A stretch of DNA of 64,000 nt from Pseudoflavonifractor sp. AF19-9AC (GTDB taxonomy: Bacteria; Bacillota; Clostridia; Oscillospirales; Oscillospiraceae): positions 194,976-258,975 of the forward strand of contig NZ_QUGI01000005.1 of NCBI RefSeq assembly GCF_003478995.1. Direction: 5' to 3'. The position numbers and the translations under genes were made by a program. The notes below the pieces were generated by a model that worked only from the letters and a program-made list of their open reading frames with translations, was not told the DNA's origin and made no database searches. Position 1 is the stretch's first letter; the number at the start of each line of letters is the position of its first letter. Positions 43,890 to 51,422 of this stretch are shown one piece after another.

Positions 43890-44975
43890 TTATTCCTCCT
43901 TTCCGGCCCGGTCAGCCAGCACCTCATAGATCCCGGCCATAATGTAATCGGCACAAGGGAGGGCGATCGCATTTCCCAGCGCCTTGTAGCGTTGCAGAGG
44001 CCGGATCTCCATGCCGTCCGCCCCGTACTTTGTCCAGCCCTCCGGCAGCCCCATCAGCCGTTCACTTTCTGTTTCCGTCAGAAAACGGATACAGCCGCCC
44101 TCCGGGTCGCCCTCATACCAGAAGGCAAAGGGCGTTACATCACTGGCTAAAAGAGTGGGAAAAGGGTCAGTTGGTAATCCGAAGCTGTTTCGGAAGGCCG
44201 TTTCTTCCTGCCTTTTTGCCGCTCCCCGCATACGGAAGCACTGAAAGGGGTGGATGACTGGTATCTGCCGCCCTGTTTCAAAAGAAGCTGTTCGATCTCC
44301 TTCGGCGGCGGCCCGCCCGCCCTCTCCGCAAGGCGGAGGAAGTGGGAGCACTGGACGGGGCTTAAATAGTATGTCTGCGGCACGTCTGCCTCCAAAATCC
44401 GCCACGACGAAAATCCGCTGCCTTCGTGCCAGCCTTCGGGTGCCTGCCCAATACTGGGCGTCCATGAGCCGCCAGCACACATCAGGCGTTCCCCCTCGCA
44501 CCATTCCGGCGTTTCCCCATCTTCCCGAAGGAGGCATTGGAACTTCGGTGTCCGAGAAGGCGGATAGGACGGCTCTAAAGTCCATCCGGTCATTTGTAGA
44601 AAACGCTCCCATGACGTTTTCCCAAACAGCGATAGCTGGATATAGGTTATCAGTAGCATCCCTCATTTCCTGTATGATACGAAACGCCTGATAGAACAGG
44701 CTTGATTTTGCCCCGGCAAGGCCGGAGCGGTTGCCGATCAGAGAAAGGTTCTGACAGGGGGAACCGAAGGTAATTATATGGACAGGTGGGATTTTCCCGC
44801 CGTCCACCTTCGTAATATCCCCCAAATGCACCATGTCGGGAAAGTGCCTTTTGGTTATGGAGATGGGCGCTTTTTCAATCTCGCTGGCCCATACCGGACG
44901 GATACCGCACCGGGAAGCAGCCAGAGGGAACACGCCGATCCCGTCGAAAAGGCTTCCCAGCTTAATGTCCGGCAT
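43890..44975 (-). CDS. C5-cytosine DNA methyltransferase
   Basis: The 361-aa enzyme has motif I LGSLFDGIGVFPLAASRCGI, the catalytic Cys in TFGSPCQNLS, motif VI AVWENVMGAFS, motif VIII RQRIFVVADF and motif X GNAIALPCADYIM. No restriction enzyme gene is adjacent, so it is an orphan methylase that probably protects the element. The recognition sequence is unknown. The start could also be ATG 44990; neither has a good ribosome site. Confidence 0.9.
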   Translation of the reverse strand: MPDIKLGSLFDGIGVFPLAASRCGIRPVWASEIEKAPISITKRHFPDMVHLGDITKVDGGKIPPVHIITFGSPCQNLSLIGNRSGLAGAKSSLFYQAFRIIQEMRDATDNLYPAIAVWENVMGAFSTNDRMDFRAVLSAFSDTEVPMPPSGRWGNAGMVRGGTPDVCWRLMDAQYWAGTRRLARRQRIFVVADFGGRRAADILFKPRPVLPLPPPCGEGGRAAAEGDRTASFETGRQIPVIHPFQCFRMRGAAKRQEETAFRNSFGLPTDPFPTLLASDVTPFAFWYEGDPEGGCIRFLTETESERLMGLPEGWTKYGADGMEIRPLQRYKALGNAIALPCADYIMAGIYEVLADRAGKEE

Positions 44976-45318
44976 GGCCCGGGGTACCATGTCCCTTCAC
45001 GGCAAGCACCCCTTCCAGTGTGGTCGCCGCAATGCCCAGCCGCCCGGCAACCGCAATATCGTTTTTTACATCCTCGTCCACAACGCTGCCACAGACGATC
45101 AGGGTATGGGAGCGCCGCAGCATATCCCGGCGCATATCAATCCCGGCCTTATGTTCCTCGGGAACGCTGTCATTCAAAAACAGCGGCAGGTACAAGAGCG
45201 GGCAGATCGGGGAAAAGCCCGCCTCATAAGCAAGGCGGCAGTAGTGGGCCGCCAGCTCCATATCAACATCCGGCTCGCCGCTCCATGCGGCGGTCAGGTA
45301 TGCTAAAGGTCGTTTCAT
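44962..45318 (-). CDS. DUF4406-like / nucleoside deoxyribosyltransferase-fold protein
   Basis: The 118-aa protein (AYLTAAWSGEPDVDMELAAH, YCRLAYEAGFSPICPLLYLP, MLRRSHTLIVCGSVVDEDVK) has the Rossmann-like layout of nucleoside 2-deoxyribosyltransferase relatives. It overlaps the methyltransferase gene by 14 bp. A role in nucleotide handling or defence is a guess. Confidence 0.65.
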   Translation of the reverse strand: MKRPLAYLTAAWSGEPDVDMELAAHYCRLAYEAGFSPICPLLYLPLFLNDSVPEEHKAGIDMRRDMLRRSHTLIVCGSVVDEDVKNDIAVAGRLGIAATTLEGVLAVKGHGTPGHAGH

Positions 45319-45404
45319 TGGTTGAGCCTCCATTTCTGTTTTGGTTTAGGGAAAAGCAAGAGTTCGCCCAACCCCTCCGCCCCTTCCCCCGGGAAGGGGA
45401 ACGG

Positions 45405-45568
45405 CTCTGGAGAATTTATATCCCCGTCGCTTGACCGGGAAAAAGCATAACCGGGAGAAATCCGTCAAGGGTGCCTCTGGCACCGCCTGCGGCGGCGCTG
45501 CCCTTGACTGATTTTCCCGGCTATGCTACGGAATAACTGGCGACGGGGAATAATTTATATCTCCAGAG
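45405..45568. other. Nested long-range inverted repeats in the gap before parB-like gene
   Basis: Outer arms 45405-45430 and 45540-45568 share CTCTGGAGA and TCCCCGTCGC in inverted order. Inner arms GTCAAGGG (45464-45471) and CCCTTGAC (45501-45508) enclose a G+C-rich hairpin, with GGGAAAAAGCATA/TATGC...CCC words between. A 20-bp palindrome around 45380-45399 and a GCGGGGC/GCCCCGC hairpin at about 45578-45594 flank it. It could be an origin, oriT or a structured RNA. Confidence 0.6.
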
Positions 45569-45627
45569 CTTCGGGGCGCGGGGCAGAGCCCCGCAATCCT
45601 CGGGCCATGCTGACCCGAAGTTTGGGC

Positions 45628-47001
45628 TTACTTTTCCTGTTCGGTTTTCTTCTCCGGCTTTTCATGTTCCTTCTGCTGACCCTTCCAGTCGTCCAGCAGC
45701 TTGATGATCTGGTCCTTCATTTCCCTCGGCGTAGTTTCCTTGCCGAAATACTTGCTCAGTTCCGCACCTGTCAAAATCACTTTGTCTACCTCCTTTTTGT
45801 CCTCCATCATAATGCCGTCGATCACATCCCCGTTGAGCAGCTTCTTTTCGTCCAGCTCACGCATACGCTTTGCCTGCGCCTGTGAAGGCGAGGACTGCTG
45901 GCTGTCAATGGCGACGGCGATATAGTTCTGGTTCTTCTTGCCGATATAGGAAAGCTCCACCGCCGTAGTAAAGCCCAGCTTTTTTTCATCCATCAGCTTC
46001 ATCAGGTCGGGAACCAGCTCATTGAGCCGGATATACCGCTGCACCTGCTTGACCGCCATCTTATTGCGCTCGGCTACAATTTCGTTGGAGCGTTTTCCTG
46101 CGTCCTTCGGGTCAATCTGGCCCGAAGTGCGGGAGCCCTGGTGCTTGATGGCCTCAAGCTGCATTTTCAAGGCTTTGGCCCGCTCACTGGGGAGGATTTC
46201 TTCACGCTGGTTGAGATTGTCCTCGACCATCTGCGTGATGGCTTCATCGTCCGTCAGATTGCGAACAATACAGGGCATATCCGCATATCCGGCAAGCTCG
46301 CTGGCCTTCTGGCGGCGGTGGCCGGACACGATCTCATAGCCGCCATCCTCACGGGGACGGACGATAGCAGGCTGGGTAACGCCCTTGTCCTTGACGCTGG
46401 ACACCATAGCCCGCATTTCTTCATCGTCTCGGACTTCAAAGGGATGGTTCTTGAAGGCGTGGAGCTCGTTCAGCTTGATATAGACGATCTGCTCCTTGCC
46501 CCGGCGTGGTGCATCCTTCGGCTTCTCGGGTCCCTTCGGAGCGGAAGCGGCCTGTACCGTTGGAGCTGCTTTTTTCTCCGGTTCCTTTTTGACCGCCTTT
46601 TCCGGTTTCTGTGCGGGGGCTTTGGGCTTCGGGGCTGCGGCCTTGTCCTTATCTGCTTTCGGGGGACGGCCCCGGCGCTTTGGCTGTTCCGGCTCTTTGG
46701 GTTTTTCCTCCGCTTTCTTCGGAGCCTCCGGCTGCTTTTCCGGTTTTTCCGTTTTTGCCGGGTCAGGCTTTTCCACGCCGGGAGCTGCCGCCCGTTCCTC
46801 GGCTTTCTTTTCCTTCATAATTTCAGTGAAGTTATAGACGGAAACCTGCGGGTTCTTTACCTCCGGTTCCGTCTTTTTTTCCGGCTCCGGGGAAACGGAA
46901 ACCTTCTCCGGCTCTTTTGGGGGAGTAGGCGGTGTTTCTTTGCCCGGTCCGGTATCCGTTACCGGCTGTTCCGGCGTTTTTGTGGTTTTATCATCTGCCA
47001 T
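45628..47001 (-). CDS. ParB/Spo0J-family DNA-binding protein with long disordered N-terminus
   Basis: The 457-aa protein has about 160 residues rich in Pro/Lys/Glu, with an AT-hook-like KRRGRPPK near residue 113. A ParB N-terminal domain follows (FEVRDDEEMRAMVSSVKDKG, IVSGHRRQKASELAGY, EDNLNQREEILPSERAKALK), then a helix-turn-helix (RNKMAVKQVQRYIRLNELVP). One palindrome copy (46105-46127) is read through in frame as TSGQIDPK before the HTH. It is the first large gene of the transfer operon. No ParA lies beside it, so a KorB-like regulator is possible. Confidence 0.87.
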   Translation of the reverse strand: MADDKTTKTPEQPVTDTGPGKETPPTPPKEPEKVSVSPEPEKKTEPEVKNPQVSVYNFTEIMKEKKAEERAAAPGVEKPDPAKTEKPEKQPEAPKKAEEKPKEPEQPKRRGRPPKADKDKAAAPKPKAPAQKPEKAVKKEPEKKAAPTVQAASAPKGPEKPKDAPRRGKEQIVYIKLNELHAFKNHPFEVRDDEEMRAMVSSVKDKGVTQPAIVRPREDGGYEIVSGHRRQKASELAGYADMPCIVRNLTDDEAITQMVEDNLNQREEILPSERAKALKMQLEAIKHQGSRTSGQIDPKDAGKRSNEIVAERNKMAVKQVQRYIRLNELVPDLMKLMDEKKLGFTTAVELSYIGKKNQNYIAVAIDSQQSSPSQAQAKRMRELDEKKLLNGDVIDGIMMEDKKEVDKVILTGAELSKYFGKETTPREMKDQIIKLLDDWKGQQKEHEKPEKKTEQEK

Positions 47002-47089
47002 AAGCATTTACCTCCTGTTTTTTGGCATGAAAAAAGGGGCTCAACTTTTCAGTCAAGCCCCCGTGGGAAGTTCCTCCTTTCTCCGCCAT
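46991..47089 (-). CDS. Putative 32-aa leader peptide of the transfer operon
   Basis: An ATG at 47089 opens MAEKGGTSHGGLTEKLSPFF and ends with TGA at 46991-46993, overlapping the ParB start. The frame runs through the terminator hairpin at 47030-47061. No ribosome site is visible, so translation is uncertain. Confidence 0.4.
   Translation of the reverse strand: MAEKGGTSHGGLTEKLSPFFHAKKQEVNAYGR
47030..47061 (-). terminator. Attenuator-like terminator before the ParB gene
   Basis: On the minus strand GGGGCTTGACTG pairs with the inverted arm ending GAGCCCC (47036-47061), then TTTTTT follows. It lies between the promoter and the ParB ribosome site. Confidence 0.7.
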
Positions 47090-47093
47090 GATA

Positions 47094-47126
47094 CAAAAAT
47101 ACCGCCCGTAGTCTCATTTGGGCGGT
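47094..47126 (-). terminator. Upstream leader terminator
   Basis: ACCGCCC (47101-47107) pairs with GGGCGGT (47120-47126). On the minus strand a T-run follows (TATTTTTG). It is the first of two terminators stacked in the leader of the transfer operon. Confidence 0.75.
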
Positions 47127-47164
47127 ACTTTGTGTAAGATTGGCAGTCCATTATTAAGTTTTTT

Positions 47165-47192
47165 ATTATGTTCCCTTTGTACACCGTTGCAA
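47165..47192 (-). promoter_or_regulatory. Likely promoter of the ICE transfer operon
   Basis: On the minus strand TTGCAA (47187-47192) and CATAAT (47165-47170) are separated by 16 bp. The -35 box lies at or just beyond the inferred ICE end at 47186, so its sequence may depend on the integration junction. Confidence 0.5.
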
Positions 47193-47260
47193 GCTTAGGT
47201 TGATACCCATCCAGAACCTGCCACACTCCCTATCGCATATAATCTCGCTATTCAATGCTC

Positions 47261-47812
47261 TTAAGGATTAAATAGAATATTATGAAAAATTAGTGTTTCG
47301 TTGCTTGCATTATAATAGGAATGGCGGGAATCAGCTTTAAATCTGATGCTTTCTCCACATCCCAGGTAAAATATATCTTCTCCGATTTTTAATTGTAATT
47401 TACCGTAAAAAACTGTAACAAACTCAATCGTTCCCCGCATATGTGTATCTGAATCCCACCCATATCCAGGTTGGACTTCAATGTAGTAGACACTAAATCT
47501 TTGATTTTCATCCCCTGGAAAGACTACATAGTTCTTCAGTTTTGTACTTTCTTCAATAATCGGATCAATATCCGAGAGGCGAACCACTTCATATGGAGCA
47601 CGCGGTTGTGAAACCAAGGAATTAAACGGCACCATCATACCATTTGCAACTTTCCAGAGCGTCGAGAGAGATGGATTTCCATTGCCCCGCTCAATCTGTG
47701 CTAGCATGGATTTACTAACTCCGCTCAGCTTCGATAATTCTTCTAAACTTAAATCTTTTTCTTGTCTAATTCGCTTAATATTTCTTGAAACAATCAAATT
47801 AATAGTATCCAA
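47261..47812 (-). CDS. XRE-cupin transcriptional regulator
   Basis: The 183-aa protein has a Cro/C1 HTH (NIKRIRQEKDLSLEELSKLS, GVSKSMLAQIERGNGNPSL) and a C-terminal cupin barrel (GTIEFVTVFYGKLQLKIGED, YLGCGESIRFKADSRHSYYN). A TTG at 47812 lies 8 nt after GAGGG. It is divergent from the amino-acid carrier gene and probably senses its substrate. Confidence 0.85.
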   Translation of the reverse strand: MDTINLIVSRNIKRIRQEKDLSLEELSKLSGVSKSMLAQIERGNGNPSLSTLWKVANGMMVPFNSLVSQPRAPYEVVRLSDIDPIIEESTKLKNYVVFPGDENQRFSVYYIEVQPGYGWDSDTHMRGTIEFVTVFYGKLQLKIGEDIFYLGCGESIRFKADSRHSYYNASNETLIFHNILFNP

Positions 47813-47825
47813 CTTAAAATCCCTC

Positions 47826-47853
47826 TTGACAATATATTGGTACAAGTTATATT
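47826..47853 (+). promoter_or_regulatory. Promoter of the carrier/C-S lyase operon
   Basis: TTGACA (47826-47831), 16-bp spacer, TATATT (47848-47853). Just downstream TGAC-GT-GTCA (47868-47877) is a small dyad that may bind the divergent cupin regulator. Confidence 0.55.
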
Positions 47854-47995
47854 ATTATATTGCAATGTGACGTGTCATATTACTACACTATCAACAACAT
47901 ACAGAATATTTATCATCATATCTCATCCATTGATTTTTTTCAACCTCTTTGGGAATATCATGCTTTTTTAGGTGAGAAATAGTGGAGGAAAAATT

Positions 47996-49485
47996 ATGAC
48001 TGTCAGTGAAATTATTACCGCCGTTGACAATTTCGCTTGGGGGCCTATTTTAATCATCTTTTCATTGGGTTGTGGAATGTTATTTTCTATTGCATTAAAA
48101 TTTCCGCAAATTAGACTTTTTAAACAAATGTTAGATTGTTCGTTTAAGAACAAAAAAGCTGCGTCAGGGCTAACCCCATTTCAAGCTCTGTCTATCGCGA
48201 TTGGGGGACGCGTAGGAACTGGTAATATTACTGGAACAGCCAGCGCAATTATGTTCGGTGGGCCCGGAGCTGTATTTTGGATGTGTGTGATGGCTGTTAT
48301 TTGTTCGGCCTCTGCATATATTGAATCTGCACTAGCTCAAATATGGAAACGAAGAGTTAACGGAGAATATGCTGGGGTCCCTCTTTCTATATGGATAAAG
48401 GTCTCAAATGCAGGCCAATTGCAGCATTTTACGGCATCGTTAGTATAGTTTTTCTCATTATCTTTGCAGGCGTACAGACCAATGCCTTCAGTTCTGTTGC
48501 TAGTACTAGTTTTAATATTTCCCCTGTTGCAATTGCAGTATGTTACACTTTACTTCTTGTTATAGTTATTTTCGGCGGCGCTAAGGTAATTGCTAGTGTT
48601 GCGGATAAAGTAGTCCCTTTTATGTCCGTTGCTTATGTAGCGGTAGCTTTAATCCTAATTCTCATTAACATTAAAAATGTACCGAGTATGTTCATCCTTA
48701 TTTTCAGTTCCGCTTTCAGCACAAATGCAGTTTTTGGCGGACTAGTAGGTTCTGCTATTTCGTGGGGCGTGCGACGGGGTGTTTTTTCTAACGAAGCTGG
48801 TTTAGGCACAGGAGCATGGGTCGCCGGTTGTGCAGATGTTTCACATCCTGCCAAAGCCGGACTTTCTCAAGCTTTTTCTGTGTTTATCTCTCTGTGCATC
48901 TGCTTAGCTACATCATTAATGATTCTCGTCACCAATAGTTATAATGTTGTTCAAGCAGACGGAGTTCAAATTGTGGCTTATATCAATGGTAACTATGATA
49001 TATTTGCAACTGAAGCCATTAATACAGTAGTAAATGGGTTTGGCTCTATTTTTATCACTATTGCTATGTTCCTATTCACTTTCACAACTATCATGGCTTA
49101 TTCCATGTACCTTAGCCGTATCTATTATTACTTTTTCAGCGATCACATTGATAATCCTTCTGTAAAGTTAATAAATATTGCTATTAATGTAGCTACTATC
49201 ATGTTAGGGTTTGTTGGTCCCTTGGTCAGTTCCACCACAATTTGGAATCTTGCTTCGGCTCTTTGTGGACTGCTATCTCTGGTAAACCTTGCATGCCTTG
49301 CTCTGTTATATAAACCAGGAGTATCTACTTTGCGCGATTATGAAGCTCAATTGAAACACGGACTTGACCCGGTGTTTATACCTGAGCGGTGTGGCATCGA
49401 AAATGCGGAATTATGGCATAGAATTATTGCGGAAGACTACGCGGATGAACTAAAAGCGTACAAGCAGGTATTTCCTGATAAGTGA
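47996..49485 (+). pseudogene. Sodium:amino acid symporter (AGCS family), frameshifted
   Basis: The first frame gives GLTPFQALSIAIGGRVGTGN, ITGTASAIMFGGPGAVFWM. The second continues YMDKGLKCRPIAAFYG through ISWGVRRGVFSNEAGLGTGA to the end. Together they form a full AGCS carrier of about 495 aa. The break is at the G-run 48374-48377 (GCTGGGGTCCC): one extra G would restore EYAGGPSFYMDKG. It may be a true slip mutation or a homopolymer sequencing error. It is cotranscribed with the PLP lyase. Confidence 0.85.
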
Positions 49486-49544
49486 TCTACACATATCGTA
49501 ATATAAATCTTTCATTAGGCAGAATAGAGAAAGGAGAATATATC

Positions 49545-50732
49545 ATGGGAAAAATGAACTTGGATGTCCTCTATAACAGAAAAGGAACTGATTGTGTAAA
49601 ATGGGACCATAAAGACTTTGTCGATAGTAGAGTATCAGATGACGCTTTACCTTTATGGCTCTCAGACATGGAGTTCAAAGTTGCTGATGAAATCACAGAC
49701 GCTTTGATAAAGCGGATTGAACACGGATTTCTTGGACATTCCATGCCTGGTGACAATTATTTTCAAGCTGTGCAAGGTTGGTATAAACGGCGTTTTAATT
49801 GGACAATAAAAAAAGATTCTATTTTTTACTCTCCTGGTGTTCTTCCCGCTCTTGGCTTCGTATTAAGAGGCTTTACGAAGGAAGGCGACGGTATTATCAT
49901 TCAGGAACCCGTCTTTTATCCTTTTGCTGAATTGATTAATGGAACAAACAGGAAAGTCGTAAACAATCAATTAATTAACGATAACGAAAATTATAGTATC
50001 GATTTTTCTGACCTAGAGCGCAAAGTGAAGGATCCTAACAATACAATGATGATTCTGTGTTCCCCGCATAATCCCGTTGGAAGAGTTTGGACCAAAGAAG
50101 AACTAACCAAGATTATCAATTTGTGTCGTGAAAACGATGTTTTGATTTTTTCTGATGAATTGCATTGTGATGCAACACGCTCCGGTGTAACTCATACGCC
50201 TACTATGACAATAACGGATTATAACAAAATTATCACAGCAGTTGCATTAGGAAAAACTTTCAATGTTGGTGGCGTTCCCATTTCACAAATTATTATTGAT
50301 GATGAAGAATTAAGAAAGATATGGTACAGAGAAACTAGGCTTAAGCACTATATTAGTTTTGCCCCGCCTCTGGATATGGTTTTAACGGAAACAGCGTATA
50401 ACAAGTGTGAATACTGGGTGGATGAAGTAATGGAGTATGTTGAAGATAATTTTGATTTTTTAGTTAAGTATCTTCAAGAACATCTCCCAAAAACGAAATA
50501 CAAAAAGCCTGAAGGAACATTCTTGGCATGGATAAATTTTGGCGCCTATGTTGACTATGAAGAGCTATTTGAATTGCTAATTACAAAATATAATGTTTTG
50601 ATTGAAAACGGTCGTACATTTGGTGAATCCGGGGCTGGATATTTTAGAATGACAGTTGCTTGTCCAAGAAGCTTTCTTAAAGAGGGGCTAGATCGAATTG
50701 TGGCGGCGATTAATGAGTTAACCAGTAAGTAA
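49545..50732 (+). CDS. MalY/PatB-type PLP C-S lyase or aminotransferase
   Basis: The 395-aa fold-type I PLP enzyme has CSPHNPVGRVWTKEEL, FSDELHCDATRSG and the PLP lysine in AVALGKTFNVGGVPISQ. Members cleave cystathionine/cysteine C-S bonds or act as aminotransferases. ATG 49545 follows AAAGGAG with 8-nt spacing. With the carrier and the cupin regulator it forms an AT-rich cassette for uptake and use of an amino acid. Confidence 0.88.
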   Translation: MGKMNLDVLYNRKGTDCVKWDHKDFVDSRVSDDALPLWLSDMEFKVADEITDALIKRIEHGFLGHSMPGDNYFQAVQGWYKRRFNWTIKKDSIFYSPGVLPALGFVLRGFTKEGDGIIIQEPVFYPFAELINGTNRKVVNNQLINDNENYSIDFSDLERKVKDPNNTMMILCSPHNPVGRVWTKEELTKIINLCRENDVLIFSDELHCDATRSGVTHTPTMTITDYNKIITAVALGKTFNVGGVPISQIIIDDEELRKIWYRETRLKHYISFAPPLDMVLTETAYNKCEYWVDEVMEYVEDNFDFLVKYLQEHLPKTKYKKPEGTFLAWINFGAYVDYEELFELLITKYNVLIENGRTFGESGAGYFRMTVACPRSFLKEGLDRIVAAINELTSK

Positions 50733-50821
50733 CATGGAATACCTTTCATTTAAGTAAGGTATATATAATTCTTCCTATAAAGCGTTTACCATGATGTATA
50801 ATTAATATTTTTTCTCTGATG

Positions 50822-50863
50822 ACGGAGTGCAGATAGTTAATCACTGTCTACACTCCGTTTTTT
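50822..50863 (+). terminator. Terminator of the cargo operon
   Basis: ACGGAGTG (50822-50829) pairs with CACTCCGT (50851-50858), with further pairing inside, then TTTTTT. Confidence 0.8.
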
Positions 50864-51015
50864 AACATATGCTAAATAGGAAATGCACTTTATTTAAGGA
50901 GCATATTCTCCTGTTTTATTAAAAGCCAGCGTACTTATATACGCTGCCGCTCTCCTCCAGCCCTCCATTTTATTTCCAATCAACCCATCAACCGAAACAA
51001 AATGGAGGACAAGCT

Positions 51016-51045
51016 ATGACAACGATCAATCTGAAAGATTTTTAG
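51016..51045 (+). pseudogene. First codons of a sigma-like gene, truncated
   Basis: After a GGAGG site, ATG begins MTTINLKDF then TAG. This matches the start of the sigma-like protein at 23192 (MAIINLRDYY). The rest of the gene is absent, so it is a remnant of another ICE. Confidence 0.5.
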
Positions 51046-51288
51046 GCATTATTAAAAACACGTGTCGCCGCCGGGGTGTTCTGTCGTTCCGTCAAGTTGG
51101 GTCGGCACTAACAACAAGTCTGGAACTCAGTTCAGTCTATCTTTGTTAACAGCATGCTAAAATTATTTCATCTTAAACCTCAAAATAAATCTCAGAGGCC
51201 ATACAGATCTTTGAGCTAACGCAGTTTATACTTTCCTTTGGTTGTCTTTGGTGGAGCGGATGGTTAAAACCTTCTTTTTGAATTTTTC
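51046..51288. other. Non-coding AT-rich stretch near the right end
   Basis: No gene or RNA was recognised. It probably consists of degraded element DNA between the sigma-like remnant and the sub-terminal repeat. Confidence 0.4.
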
Positions 51289-51313
51289 TGACCACACAAT
51301 CAGCCACAGACAG
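51289..51313 (+). repeat. Sub-terminal repeat, right copy
   Basis: It matches 10150-10173 with one inserted T, in the same orientation, and may bind the integrase arm domain. Confidence 0.45.
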
Positions 51314-51422
51314 TGGCGGAACAGCCGGAATGCCCATCTTTCAAAAGTTGAAGAAATAAATCTGTTCGTAGCAAAGAGGCTATAAACAAGCAAAAAATAT
51401 TACAAAAAATCAAAAAGTAGCG

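Larger units (their letters stand above)
22036..46127. repeat. 19 dispersed copies of a 23-bp palindrome (arm CYTCGGGYCA, 3-nt spacer, inverted arm)
   Basis: Starts: 22036, 22697, 23266, 27864, 29389, 29804, 31027, 31549, 32416, 34382, 34580, 37362, 38025, 38487, 39703, 42084, 43147, 45598, 46105. Each is 23 bp; the copy at 29804 has a degraded left arm. All are inside the ICE and none was seen elsewhere in the window. About eleven sit 0-8 bp after a stop codon, before the next ribosome site. Four lie in frame inside genes. No T-run follows, so they are not terminators. Confidence 0.92.
20092..47186. mobile_element. About 27-kb Tn1549-like ICE with a serine recombinase
   Basis: The left end is marked by CGGTGTACAAGGGGTACA at 20092 next to the serine recombinase. 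A matching inverted CGGTGTACAAAGGGAACA reads leftward from 47186. Between them is a full conjugation module, a relaxase with MobC, regulatory and ABC/two-component genes, antirestriction and methylation genes and a ParB-like protein. The exact crossover dinucleotide cannot be set by eye. Confidence 0.75.

Noticed and set aside
22036-46127. The 23-bp palindromes as rho-independent terminators
   Set aside because: No T-run follows on either strand, several lie inside genes, and the spacing to the next ribosome site is too short for independent promoters.
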